64,000 bases of DNA from positions 55,763,703 to 55,827,702 of the forward strand of contig CAMGYJ010000002.1 of NCBI GenBank assembly GCA_946122785.1. The letters run 5' to 3'. The notes under the pieces were generated by a model. That model had not been told where the DNA came from and did not search any database. It saw nothing but the letters and a program-made list of their open reading frames with translations. How positions within the stretch are numbered: the stretch's first letter is position 1; each line of letters begins with the position of its first letter. Positions 44,252 to 55,329 of the stretch are shown here, piece after piece. The translations under genes were made by a program, and so were the position numbers. Origin of the DNA: Linum tenue. Lineage: Eukaryota; Streptophyta; Magnoliopsida; Malpighiales; Linaceae.

Positions 44252-44421
44252 GGCTATGGGTTTCACTACTTGTTTAGGGGTTGTTTGGATAAGGATTTGG
44301 ATCTCAAATCCAACACTTGTGGGAATTGATAGAATCCATCATTTGCATGCATAAATCCACTGATAATTTTTTAGATATCAAATCCGTGAGCTTGGTATTT
44401 GGAATCTCACATAATTTGGTT

Positions 44422-44705
44422 TAGGGGTGTGTAGCAGTTCAGTTCGCTTCGGATCGAACCAAACTCATGAGAACCGCGATTCATTGATGAAAGATATCTT
44501 AGGACCAAAGATTGGACTATCATTGCATTCGATCCATTCGGTCTTGTTTGGTCCTGTCCAAACAATTCGATCCATTTTTACTTCAGTAATTATAAATTCA
44601 TATGATCAAGGACCATACCACATTATACTTGGTTTGTATGGTTTGGTCCAATCACCGGTTTGGTCCAGTGCAGTTCGGTACAGGCCTGGCCATAATACAC
44701 CCCTA
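44422..44705. mobile_element. Non-autonomous hAT element (hAT-c)
   Basis: 284 bp, ends TAGGGGTGTGTA and TACACCCCTA. The 8-bp duplication is ATTTGGTT/ATTTGGTG (one mismatch). Copy B shows the site without it. Subterminal words include CAGTTCGGT/CAGTTCAGTTCG. No coding. Confidence 0.85.
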
Positions 44706-45086
44706 ATTTGGTGAGATTTGAGAGAAGAGAAAAAAATGTTTGAGGCTAAATAAACCAAACTCTTAGAAAATCTGAAACATCCAAACAACAATTTTCTCAA
44801 AATCCAAACGAAAACAAATCCATCACTAATCCTCCGTTTTCTAAATCCAGGAATTTCACACAAATCTTCAATTTTCAAATTCCTAATCCAAATCACCCTT
44901 TAGAACACAAGGGACAAACAAATTTTCTTTCTTTTTTCTTTTTGGATATGAGTCTTCCCAAGTTGCCATTGTGGAGGTCCTGCTCCGAATTCAAGATGTG
45001 GTCAAATATTTTTTTTATATATACAATATAATGAGAATGAACTTAGATAGTATCATTACTTAAAAAGTAATATTTTTCCTAGTATT

Positions 45087-45122
45087 TCCGATCAAAAAAA
45101 TATATATATTTTTCCTAGTATT
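45087..45122. repeat. Tiny insertion with 17-bp duplication, copy C only
   Basis: ATATTTTTCCTAGTATT occurs at 45070-45086 and 45106-45122, flanking 19 bp TCCGATCAAAAAAATATAT. Copy A (around 5377-5393) has a single copy with no insert. Confidence 0.7.
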
Positions 45123-45603
45123 GTTTGAAATAGAATTATCATCGGCTCTTCAACTTTTGTATTAAATCATTGTCAACCATCGAAGCTTTTGCGGCCAATT
45201 GGCCGCCGGGCCGCCTCGAGGAAAAGAATCGTAAATGACTAAGACTTTGATCATATACCGCAGTGACTTACTGCGTTGGATCTTGTAGGGGTAGACAATT
45301 CGGCGGCCAGGGTGGATCGGATAAGTCGATTGACTATTGCATCTGGCGTCCAATTCAATCCTCGCATTATTATTCTGTTCGGAAAGACAGTAGTCTTAGA
45401 GTAGGATGTCTGACTACAACGAAAGCAAAGAAGCAAAAGCTAGCTTGGTGGCCATATTCACATGGTCGCAGATTCGCATCTACGGACGGAGACTACACCC
45501 ACATGTTCAACCTAAAGATCGAGACAGAAACACAGCGTCGCCAACAAAATACAAGCCCATACAGTAATTGGGCTATGCATAGCCCACGATTATCACTACT
45601 CTA

Positions 45604-46886
45604 CTAATTCGCTGGGCTGGGCTGGGCTGGAAAGATGGACACGCCCATCTTCACCGGATCCGCCGCAGAGACCAGCTGGAAGAGGCACACATCTCCCTCT
45701 CCCAAACTGTTGTCTTCCATGAATTTTCCCCATCCCTTCCCCATAAACATCCCTTGCCCAGACCTGTTCCTCGCCACCTCCACGTTCCACTGCTCGCCTG
45801 CATTTTCACCATTGCACACCTCCAGAATCCCACTCCTGTTGGTTCTTCTCTCAATCTTATGCTCTCTTCCAAACCCACTAGGTATTATCTGCATACACAA
45901 TCAACCGATCGAAGGATACTTTCTGCCAAAAATATTTTATATATATATATATATATATGGTTAATTTATTAAACAACAAGTAGCACTCACAGTCCTGCTG
46001 CCCCCACGAGTATGATTAGAGCTCAGCACGGCGATGAAGCAAGGCCTGTCTTCGGGTTTGCATGCTATTGCTTCCTCGATTCCCTTCTTGCACAATCTGT
46101 ACATCTTGGGTAGCCTGAGGTGGAACAGGGCATTCGTCACGATCCCGCTCGCTTCGAGAAACTCCAGCGTGTTTTCAATCTCAGCTGGATGCTCAAATCA
46201 ATTCCCAATTGCTACTCATCAATAATTACTTACAATCATATATGTAAAAGTAAAACCCACCTGCACCCAAATGCAGATCACAAATGGCTTAGCTTACCGG
46301 TGAGATCGGAGGTTTGCCGCTTTCTGGGTCGGAGCCTGTTTCTTGCGCTGGGTTTGCAATCTCCTTCTTCTTCGTCGGAGGAAATGATGATGCAATGAGG
46401 GGAACCCGTCTGATCCTCATCGAGCTGCTCGGTCTTAGGGTAATCGATTGAGCAAGTGGTAAAGTCGAAGATGCGGACATTGAAGGCAGAGTGGCCCAAC
46501 TGGTACTCAAACACCACAAAGAATCCTGCGGAAATGGAGTGGTGCGCCACAAACTCCGCCCAACCGTCACCGAACCAGATCTCCTCGTTGTTCTTGCTCA
46601 TCATCTTCTCCACGCCGACCTTCCACACCTGGCCGTTTGGTAAGGTAAGTGCAGCCGTCGACAAGAGTTCGGACCCGTGCATTTTGACGAACTTCAGGGG
46701 CAGCTTCTACAAAAAAAAAAAAAAAATTAGAAAGAGAAAGCTAGTGTGATCACAAGATGTTTGAAGAAGTAGTGAAGGACCTTGGGAACTTACTAGCTTC
46801 TTTTTCTCAAGCATGTAAGGAAGGATGACTCTGAAGAAACTTGGAAGTGGTGCGTCCATTGGAGAAGGCAGAGATCTTGGCTGCAT
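45604..46886 (-). CDS. B3-domain (REM-like) DNA-binding protein, copy C
   Basis: Same four-exon structure as copy A: 46886-46794, 46706-46298, 46184-45991, 45888-45604, with all splice dinucleotides kept and 326 aa predicted. Two B3 folds, a central acidic stretch, and RLRPRKRQ as a possible nuclear signal. Only a handful of substitutions separate it from copy A, for example Val to Ala in exon 3 (GTG to GCG) and Arg to Lys near GKGWGKF. Intron 3 holds a longer AT repeat than copy A. A Helitron ends about 0.75 kb upstream of its start, which could alter its regulation. The DNA target is unknown. Confidence 0.8.
45940..45957. repeat. AT microsatellite in B3-C intron 3
   Basis: About ten AT units, against about five in copy A (11170-11180). 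Confidence 0.8.
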
Positions 46887-47639
46887 GCAAAGTAACACAG
46901 TCACAAGTAAATAAGTAATTAGCACAGGTAGAAAACTTGAGAATGACCCCCTTCATTTATTAAAGCTCTTCTGTACTGTATCTGAATTCTGAAGGCCTTT
47001 GGTTTAGTTTTGCTTCCGAAATTTATATTGGACCGCCCAGCAAACAACTAGTTTCAGGCCACGTGTATATAGACACTTGGGAATGCGCATGGTCAACATG
47101 CCGGAGGGTAGAACCGGATTCAACCAGTACCGGTTATAAAATCAGTTGTAATGTTTTCGGTATAAACGATATGATTGATTTTCGAATTTTGAACTAGATG
47201 ACGGGTTTTTAGAGAATACTTTTATTCAAATTTTTTTTCTTGAATTTGATGTTAAATTTTAAATTTCGATGTTATTTGTTGGATTTTACGTATGAAAGAT
47301 TAAATGTTTATGTTGTTTGTTGGATTCAAATATAAATTATTTTATGTTGTCAATAAAGCTTTTTGTTAGTCTACAAACCTTGTTAACATCACATGGGTTA
47401 GAATTTAGTCGTGGTAGTTGTACCATATAGAATTTTTCATCGACATCTCATGAAGAAAAGCCGTGTTGACGTAATGACGTCTAATTGGCATAGATGTCAA
47501 TTGTTAATCCCAGTTAAACTAAGCAAAGTTCTATTAGTATTTAATAGTCATTTTTGCTACATGACTAAAAAGTATCAAAATATACTTCATATATATGTTT
47601 TGGTATAATCTTTGGCTACTAACCTAGCCTTATATCTTG

Positions 47640-47673
47640 CTAGGAAAGACCCGCTCGCTACGCTTCGCGTGTT
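47640..47673 (-). other. Helitron 3' terminus: CTAG plus hairpin
   Basis: Minus-strand AACACGCGAAGCGTAGCGAG...GGGTCTTTCCTAG. The stem has five of six pairs at its base. The flanking host base is C where copy A implies T. Confidence 0.7.
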
Positions 47674-47982
47674 AAAAAGTAGTATTATTGTGTTCAAAAT
47701 GGTGGGTTAAACCATTTTTTTCCCTAACTGTATTCATTTGATCCTTATAGAAAGCAGGGCAAGGAAGGCAAATTTAAACACAAACGTTAAATTGTGCAGC
47801 AAGATCCTTATACAACATGGTTCAGAAGCAATTTTTATCCCAATGGCTCTGCAAATAAAGAAGCACTCTAAAAGCCATGTTCCAAAATACTTGTCCAGTC
47901 TGGGAAATGCATGTAAAAGCTACACGTGGCTGGAAGATGTTCTTGGTAGCTAGATATTGTGCAGCAAGATCCATTAAGCATC

Positions 47983-48953
47983 TTTTTTTGAGAGAAGAGT
48001 TCATTAGGATAAAACGACTGGGCCGAGCCCACAAAGGAAGTGTACAAGCAAACAAAAGCAGAAAGGAAAGAAAAAGCCCAAACAACAAGGCCCGAAGACA
48101 AACTCGGAAGCCCAATAGGGTCCGAGCCCAGAGCCAAAACAAGAGAGGGACTTTCCCAAACCCTAGCCGCCAACGTGCCCCCTCTGACCCTCCACCGCCG
48201 CGGCAAGCACCACCACCGCTTCAGACAAGACGCCGCCACCCATCCTTTGAGCGTCGCCGTGAGCCAATCACTGGTTTGGGTACCCACCAGACCCGGAAGG
48301 CAAGATGAGGAGGAAAACCACCGAAACATCTCGTCCCGAGCCGATCACCATGCACATCTCGCCGATTACCACGAGAACCGAGCAGAACAACCGGACGGCC
48401 GGCAGAGGCAGAGAGTTAGAATACACCAGTCTTCAAGCTCTCCTATCCGGGTCCTCGCCAAGGGCTGCATCTCCGGATCGCCAAGAACTGCAAGGCAAAA
48501 CAAGGAGGTAGACCAAAGAAGAGGAGAGGAGAAGACAAGTCGGATCTGTCAGATCCAACCTCCATCGTATCCTGAACGGGACAAGCATCTCCAGATCTGG
48601 AAACCAAATCGGAGGACAACAAAATCATCCCACAGAGGGGGGCAAAGGAAACCACAAAGGGGAAGAGAGAGCCAAGACATGGCCGGAAAAAACAAACAGA
48701 GCGTAGAAGGAAACGGAAGGAAAAAACAAAAAAGACCCCAGGAAAGCAAGATGGTGGAAGGAGATGAACGGTGGTGATGGAAAGAAAGTCCAGGAGAATG
48801 GGGCAAACTGAAAAAAGCAAAAAAGGAGGGGGTTCGGTGGCCGCCGGTCACAAAAAAGGTGAAAACCGGCGGCACCCCAGCGCCGAATAGAACAGGAGGC
48901 TAGAGAGAGGTGAGAGCGTTTGAAAAAAGGGAAAGGAAGAGAGAGAGAAACTT
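47983..48953 (-). mobile_element. Poly(A)-tailed retroposon, 971 bp
   Basis: Flanked by a perfect 13-bp duplication TCCATTAAGCATC (47970-47982, 48954-48966). On the minus strand it ends in A7, the signature of LINE-mediated insertion. GC-rich frames on both strands (e.g. 48040-48777) are compositionally biased, and no RT or endonuclease is seen. It could be a 5'-truncated or internally deleted LINE, or a retroposed transcript. Confidence 0.8.
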
Positions 48954-48966
48954 TCCATTAAGCATC

Positions 48967-49182
48967 ACTGGAGATGACAGGTCAATAAAACATCAGAATT
49001 AGAATGGTTGCGGCTAAGAATATAAATTGCTTTGACTGTAAGAGGGAGTGCAAGAATTGATTACCAAGCCAGACACAACAGGGTGGTTTTTCTGGTTTGT
49101 TCCCGCAAGTTTGGGTTCTTCATGTCCTGTAAAGTGCAAGAGAACCACTGTAAATGTTGAAAGGAGTTATGTGCAGGAACTG
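48967..49182. other. Helitron 3' noncoding region
   Basis: Between the retroposon and the stop codon of the helicase gene. No feature beyond plain sequence was seen. Confidence 0.5.
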
Positions 49183-52097
49183 TTACACACTGAAAGTTGA
49201 TAAATCATTTCCAGAAGCAAACCTAATAGCAGTTGGAGGTATACATAGCGATGCACCCCCGAGTGAATCAAATGTTTCGCTGTATACGATGTTCCTTGTA
49301 TACCCCAGAGGAATATGGTCTTCATTTTGGATAAGAAACTTTAACCCTTCTGCAGACCTAACCCTTGAAATAGCAACATACAATTGTCCATGGCTGAAAA
49401 CCGGCTTTGGGAGAAAGACACCAACACGGGTCAAAGTCTGTCCCTGACTCTTGTTGATAGTCATTGCATAGCAAAGTCTTACCGGGAATTGTCTGCGTTT
49501 TAGCATGAAAGGCCACTTTTGATTGTCGATGTTGACAACAATTCTTGGTATTGCGACAACTTTTCCAGCATATGCACCACCCATGATGAGTCCCTTGATT
49601 ACATATGTTATTAGGTAGGTGACCATGATTCGAGTGCCATTGCCCAAACCTATTTCTGGGTTTAGGTTTCTTAGCAACATCACTGGTGAAAAAACTTTCA
49701 GCTCAATTTCATGATCAGGAAAGCCACTGAAAGCTAAAGTGTTTAGGAACTCAGTAGGGTACTCAACCTCGAGCCGTGCAGAATCCTTTGAATCTGAGTG
49801 GATTTTTTCTGCACTGAAGTAACTGTGAACCCTTCCCCGCACCCTATTCATCATATGTTTGTTTATCTTAGTGACATTCTTGTTTGTCGGGGTTACAATT
49901 GCTTTGTCTATGAGGTAAGCTGCATGGTGGTAGTTTGCTGAGAAGTCTGAATATATTTCGTCGCATATTGTTGCCGTTGGTTGAGAGCTCGGATCAAGAA
50001 GAAAACACGATGGTATGGAAATCCAGTCTGCAGGTTGGTTGACGCTGAAGCTTGTAGCAGGAATCTGTCCATTTCCTACGCTTAGTGTCCAATCCGCAAA
50101 AGTCATGCAAGCAAATGTTGGCTGCTGGTTGATAGGCGATGATGTGATGCGCATATTTCTTGACAGATGTAGTACAGCACAGTACTTCCAAAGATATGAT
50201 CGTGTTAGAGATGAATCAACACTTTCCTCTCTACCTGCATTTGGTACTACATGCAGTGTTTGCCTGAAATCTCCTCCCAACAAAACAGTTTTGCCACCAA
50301 ATGGCTTGTACCCTTTTCCCGTGAAAGGCACATTCATAATATCACAAAGAGTTCTATCAACAGCCTCAAACGCCAATCGGTGGATCATAGGAGCCTCGTC
50401 CCATATAATAAGATCTGCTTCAGCCAATGAGTGAGCAAGTTGCGTACCTTTATGCACACTACATGTTGAGTTCTGATCAACTTCTAAAGGAATTTTGAAC
50501 CTTGAATGCGCGGTAACTGCATTTGGCAGTAGCGTAGCAGCAATTCCAGAAGATGCGAAAATAAGGACCTTGCGAATAAGTTCATCCATTGCAGCTGCGA
50601 GAGCTTTATATAGGAACGTCTTGCCCGTCCCTCCATGGGCATATAAGAAGAAAAACGTGTCTTTGCCACCTGAGACAGATGCGATAATCTTGTCAAATGC
50701 AGCTGCTTGCTGTGGATTTAAATCTCTGTAGACAGGAGCCTGTTTTGAGTTAGTAGATGATGATGCTTCCTGGGTTCCCAATTGTGGTGAACAATATGTG
50801 TGAAAATTGTGCACTTCTGTTGTCGGAAGTGGAAGTCCAAAGTGTTGTAGGGAACTTGAATAAGCATCAAACATCCTTTGCAACTCATGTAATAGTATGT
50901 CTTGAGGGAGTTCAGTAGGTATCAACTCACCACTGAATCTAGCATTTTTTTGGCATTTATATGTAATGTCTTCAGCCAGCAGTTGCCATGTCTTACCAAA
51001 CAAAGTGTGAGGATCAGAGAGCTGGCAGAACATTATCATTGAAATGAACAGATACCTGAACAGGCTGGACATTCCCCACTGTCCAAATTCTGTTAATACC
51101 AACAGCCATTCGTCATCATTGGCAAGTAGTCCCATTTTTTGGCATGCTGTCTGGAAGTTCTTACAAACCACTCCGTTGACAGTGCGAAGATCCATGAAGC
51201 TTTGGGCGCCGCGAATCTTCGTCAGTAGATGCTGGAGGTAGAATGTATCGCCAGAACCAGGTTGAATGTAAGGCATTCGACCAAGCGAGAAGCCTTGTTT
51301 TCGTGGAGACCAATCTTCCTCCTTAGCAATCCAAGTAAACTTGTTTGGTGTTTCAACGTACAAAAGAGTTCTTGCAGTTGGGTCTCTCTGATTAAGCTTG
51401 AACCACTGTGTTAGTGTGGTTGATTCAACGGTAGTTCTAGCAAGTATGTTGTCAACACGCTGCCTCTTTCTGTATGGAACTCGATGCTGCCCTTCAAGGT
51501 GAACAAAAAGCCGCTGCACAGCAGACGTTCTTTCATGTATGGAAAATTCGTAGAGCCTCCAAGCTGCCTCATAAGAAGATAACGTTCTGCAGTCCAAGTA
51601 TTGTTGAATTTCATTTATAGGCAAGGTTGGTACTTGTTGTTGGGTAGAACTCGAAGGGTTGGCAGCATTGTCAGCTACGACGACAGATCTATCAGGGCCC
51701 TTTGTAATGTACTTGAAGAGGTATTTGATCAACTTTCCATGGTGGCAAACTTCAACGTTTATGTGTGCTTGAAAGAGAACACATAAATTTCTATTATGTG
51801 GAACGACAAATCTGTTGTCTAGAGTTGTCTTGCCCTTTGTCGTTGTAATGTCTGTATCCCGCCTTTGATAAACTGGGTACCCGAACTGATCAACTGTTGT
51901 CTCTGAATTAAATGACTTTGGGAAAAATTTACTACACGAACCATCCTTCATACACGGCGAAGCTTCATTGTCTACACCACATGGGCCGTGGATCATAAAC
52001 TTTGTGATAGTCTCATACCCAAGAGGGTCAAGTAGAGGGTCTGGTAGCTCAGCAGATATAGTCGCGTCAATATCTGCAAGCGACTGCAGCTTGCTGT

Positions 52098-53363
52098 TGA
52101 CTCGCTGGTACTATCACTCTAGAAAATGGCCAAGTGCAACCACTTCCTAAAGCGTAATATAGCGGGTTTGGGTTTTAATGTCAACCCGGGTCCTAGATGT
52201 GATGACTACTCAGTGAATTATTGTTATTTAGCGGTGAACTTTTAGTGCAACTCAAGCAAACAAAACACAAAGCAAGTAAACGGTTTGTTGTCAAGTCAAG
52301 AGAGGTCACCCGGATATGGTTCCCCCTAGTCTGCAGTTAAGCCGGATTGTAATTACCAAGTTCAGTTTTCATGAAAGTTATACTGCGGAAGGTTCTCAAA
52401 CAATCTGAAGTCTCGACTAAAGGTCTTCAGACCCTCTCAATCTGAGTCTCTAGCTGGCGACTAACCTACACCAATTCGCCACCTTCGATTAAGGGTACTC
52501 TATCAACCTAGGCAGATATTCTCATTCCAGGTCAAAGCAGAAACAACAGGAATTTGATCAGGATTCAAGTCATTCAATCATTCAAACCTCAATCGAATAT
52601 AATCAATTCACAAATTCTGTACTTGGGTTCATACAATCAGACCTAGCATACAAATCTAGGGTTCCCCATACCCAGATGAATGGGGAAACTACTCCATAGA
52701 GAAAGAAGCAAAAGCATATTCAGACGCGGAAATCATACTGTGAAGTTGGATTTCTGCTCTTGGACGTTTAATCGCACTTCTCCAAGCTCAAACCGGGCTC
52801 CAATGGTGTTGAAGATCGGTCTATGGCGCTTGGGAACTCTGGTTCGTCGCTTTCTCTCTCTAGGAATCGATTTCTCTCTCAAAAACTCGGAACCCCTTGA
52901 AAATTGGCCTTCTTCCTCTTTTATCAGCTGCCCTCGCGATACCCGGTCGAAATACCCGGTCGGGTATTTCAGGGTTCGACCGGGTATTTCATAAAACGCG
53001 CCGTTCCTCTTTTGGGAAAATCCCCGGTCCAACATCAAAATCCCCGACCGGGGATTTAAGGCCATCGCCCGGGCCCCCTTCTGTTTCTCACGGGTGCCCG
53101 AAGGGAAAAATACCCGGTCGAGGCCAGAATATACCCGGCCAGGTATTTCTTCCTTTGACCGGGTATTTTGGTCCAGCAGCATCCTTTATCCCATCTTCGC
53201 TCCTTTCGACCCGGAACTCGTTCCTTCGCCTCGATTCCAACGCCAGGACCTGAAATATGACATAAACACACAACCTAGCGTGAAATCGGCTTAAAACACG
53301 AGATTCCTCATCACAAACGGCTTCAAAATAGGGGTGAAAACATGTATAATTATCGATCTATCA
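52098..53363 (-). repeat. 3' LTR of TR-GAG element
   Basis: 1266 bp. It lacks 94 bp present in the other LTR, with a CACC word at both edges of the gap; otherwise only about a dozen substitutions. Confidence 0.93.
52930..53170. repeat. Palindrome array in TR-GAG LTR (ATACCCGGTCGGGTAT type)
   Basis: Repeated TACCCGGTCGGGTA, GACCGGGTATTT and CCCCGACCGGGGAT words; a second copy sits in the other LTR at 59275-59515. It has the same position as the GGCCGTG arrays in the related LTRs. Confidence 0.75.
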
Positions 53364-54353
53364 AACTCCCCCACACTTAACCGTTTGCTTGTCCCCAAGC
53401 AAACCTAACTCAAACCAATGCAGCTCTCCAGACCTCTATAGCAACAAACAACCTCGATCGTAGGCAGAGGACTTCCTAGATCATTTAGCAGCTTACGAGG
53501 TCAACCGACGCACAAGTCATCTCATAGCTTCTTCGGCGAGAGCACTAGTCTCGAGTCGGTCTCATGGCAAATAGTGAACAGAGGACAAATGAATCGTGGA
53601 TGAAGAGACTCTCACAAACAAAAGATCATGGACTCACATTAACTCAAGGTGCTCGATTTTCTTTGTGAACATGGTTGGAACCCTTTTCTTTCTTCTCTTT
53701 GCTTGTTTTTCTGTTTTTCTCTTTTGTTTTTCACGGGTTCCAACCTGTTTCTGCAGAAAATGGGGGCTCCCACCTAGCAAAGGTTTTGCGGGAGCCCGGC
53801 TCTTACCGGCCATGCCAGGAGCGGGTGTCTCGAGCCTCGTGCGGGGGAAAGACATGTAAGGGGGCTGGAGGTAGAAGGTGGAAATTGGGAACGGATTCCC
53901 GTCTCCCCTTACACACTTTCGCCCTATTCGCACGGGAGACGTTATTTTAAAGCACATTTCGAGCACCTGTTACATTCAGAACATGATACAAGAGTCCATG
54001 ACAGGCAGAGAGTCCACAACACCACACCATTCAAGGGTCCTAAGATCACTAATTCACTCAATCAACCAACACAATATGAAGAAGAAATGAGACTTCTTAA
54101 ATGCATCAACATCCTCCATAGTGCTACACTACCTCCCTAGGTCGCACATTACTATAGAGACTGTCAATTCAAAGCATACTGAGCAGGCAATTGCAAGGAA
54201 CACGTACTTGGAGCCCTCAAATTTAGAAATTTGGACAGTGGACTAGGCTCCAAGCACACAAACAGAGCTAATGCAGTCAAAAGATAAACATCCCCCCCAC
54301 ACTTAAGATCGACATTGCCCTCAATGGAGAAGAGGGAAGGAAAGGGGAACGAT
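53364..54353. other. TR-GAG 3' noncoding region
   Basis: It opens with the polypurine tract. A second copy of the CCCCACACTTAA word (reverse complement TTAAGTGTGGGG) lies at 54292-54305. No coding domain was seen; open frames here are shadows. Confidence 0.6.
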
Positions 54354-54361
54354 GTTACCGG

Positions 54362-55064
54362 TAGGGGTGGGCATTGGGTGGGTCGGGTGGATTTTGACCA
54401 TAAAATGCACCCACCCGCGCTTAAACGGATTGATAATTTTTAACCCACCACCCACCCACATTTAGTCTCGGGTTGGGTCGGGCGGATGGTGGATGATGCG
54501 GGTGGGTTTGTGGGTTCACCCACATCACAATGTATATAATATAAAGGAGTCAACTTGACATGATAATAGGTGAAGAGAATCATCGAGGGAACAAGAAGTT
54601 GAAATAGGGCGAAAAATGTCGAATTAGTTCTTAAATTGGATATAAATTCTTTTATGAAAGAGTTTTCTACAGATTGAGACGATTATTAGGTGCAAGGAAC
54701 TAAGGAAAATAATTCCACAAAGGAAAGAGCGGTGATCTAGGCACAAGAATTAGAGCAAAAAGTAAAGGGAAGAAGAGGGGATCTCTATTTGGAAGGTTGG
54801 CTTTGAGGTTCAAACTCCAGGAGCAGTCCGAGTTTATATCTAACGTCTCCACTCTCCTCTCTCTAGCGCCAACGACTTTGATCTTTTTGCTGTTGGGTTG
54901 AGCGGGTCACCCGCACACTCACCCACAACCCACCCACCACCCGGCAGATGGCTCCCAGCGCAACCCGTCACCCACCCACAGACCCACCCACTTAACGAAA
55001 TTCGGGTCAAATGCGGGTGGGTCGGCCCAAACCCGCGGATGATCCGCCTGCATGCCCAGCCCTA
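54362..55064. mobile_element. Non-autonomous hAT element (hAT-d)
   Basis: 703 bp with a perfect 8-bp duplication GTTACCGG (54354-54361, 55065-55072). The ends TAGGGGTGGGCAT and ATGCCCAGCCCTA are inverted. Subterminal repeats are CCCACCC/GGGTGGG. It is noncoding and sits in the TR-GAG 3' region. Confidence 0.92.
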
Positions 55065-55329
55065 GTTACCGGTATGCACGGACTGCAGGAGACTGGAAAT
55101 GGACCAGTCGGGAACACAGCACAGCTCAAGGGGAACAGAAGAGCTCAACCAGAATATGTTAGGTCCAATGGCAGCCCAATAGACATCATCCAGAACAAAG
55201 GAAACAAACCAAAATCAAACCTAATCGCAATCCGACTCGAAACACAAGAAAGAAAGTCCAACCGTGGTGGGGTTGCCTCCCCACAAGCGCTTCTTTACCG
55301 TCTTTTAGCTGGACGCCCATGGTGGATAC

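Larger units (their letters stand above)
43460..47639. repeat. Host duplicate copy C
   Basis: The most complete copy: ECI gene, spacer with hAT-c, B3 gene and its upstream region, stopping at the Helitron end. It serves as empty-site reference for copia-2 and the MULE in copy A. Confidence 0.9.

Noticed and set aside
48040..48777. A 245-codon plus-strand open frame
   Set aside because: Low-complexity Arg/Gln/Lys composition, no domain, and antisense to a retroposon whose orientation is set by its A-tail.
53596..54090. Open frames in the TR-GAG 3' region as a possible extra (envelope-like) gene
   Set aside because: Frames are short, overlap on both strands, show no signal peptide plus membrane pattern that holds up, and carry no recognised domain.
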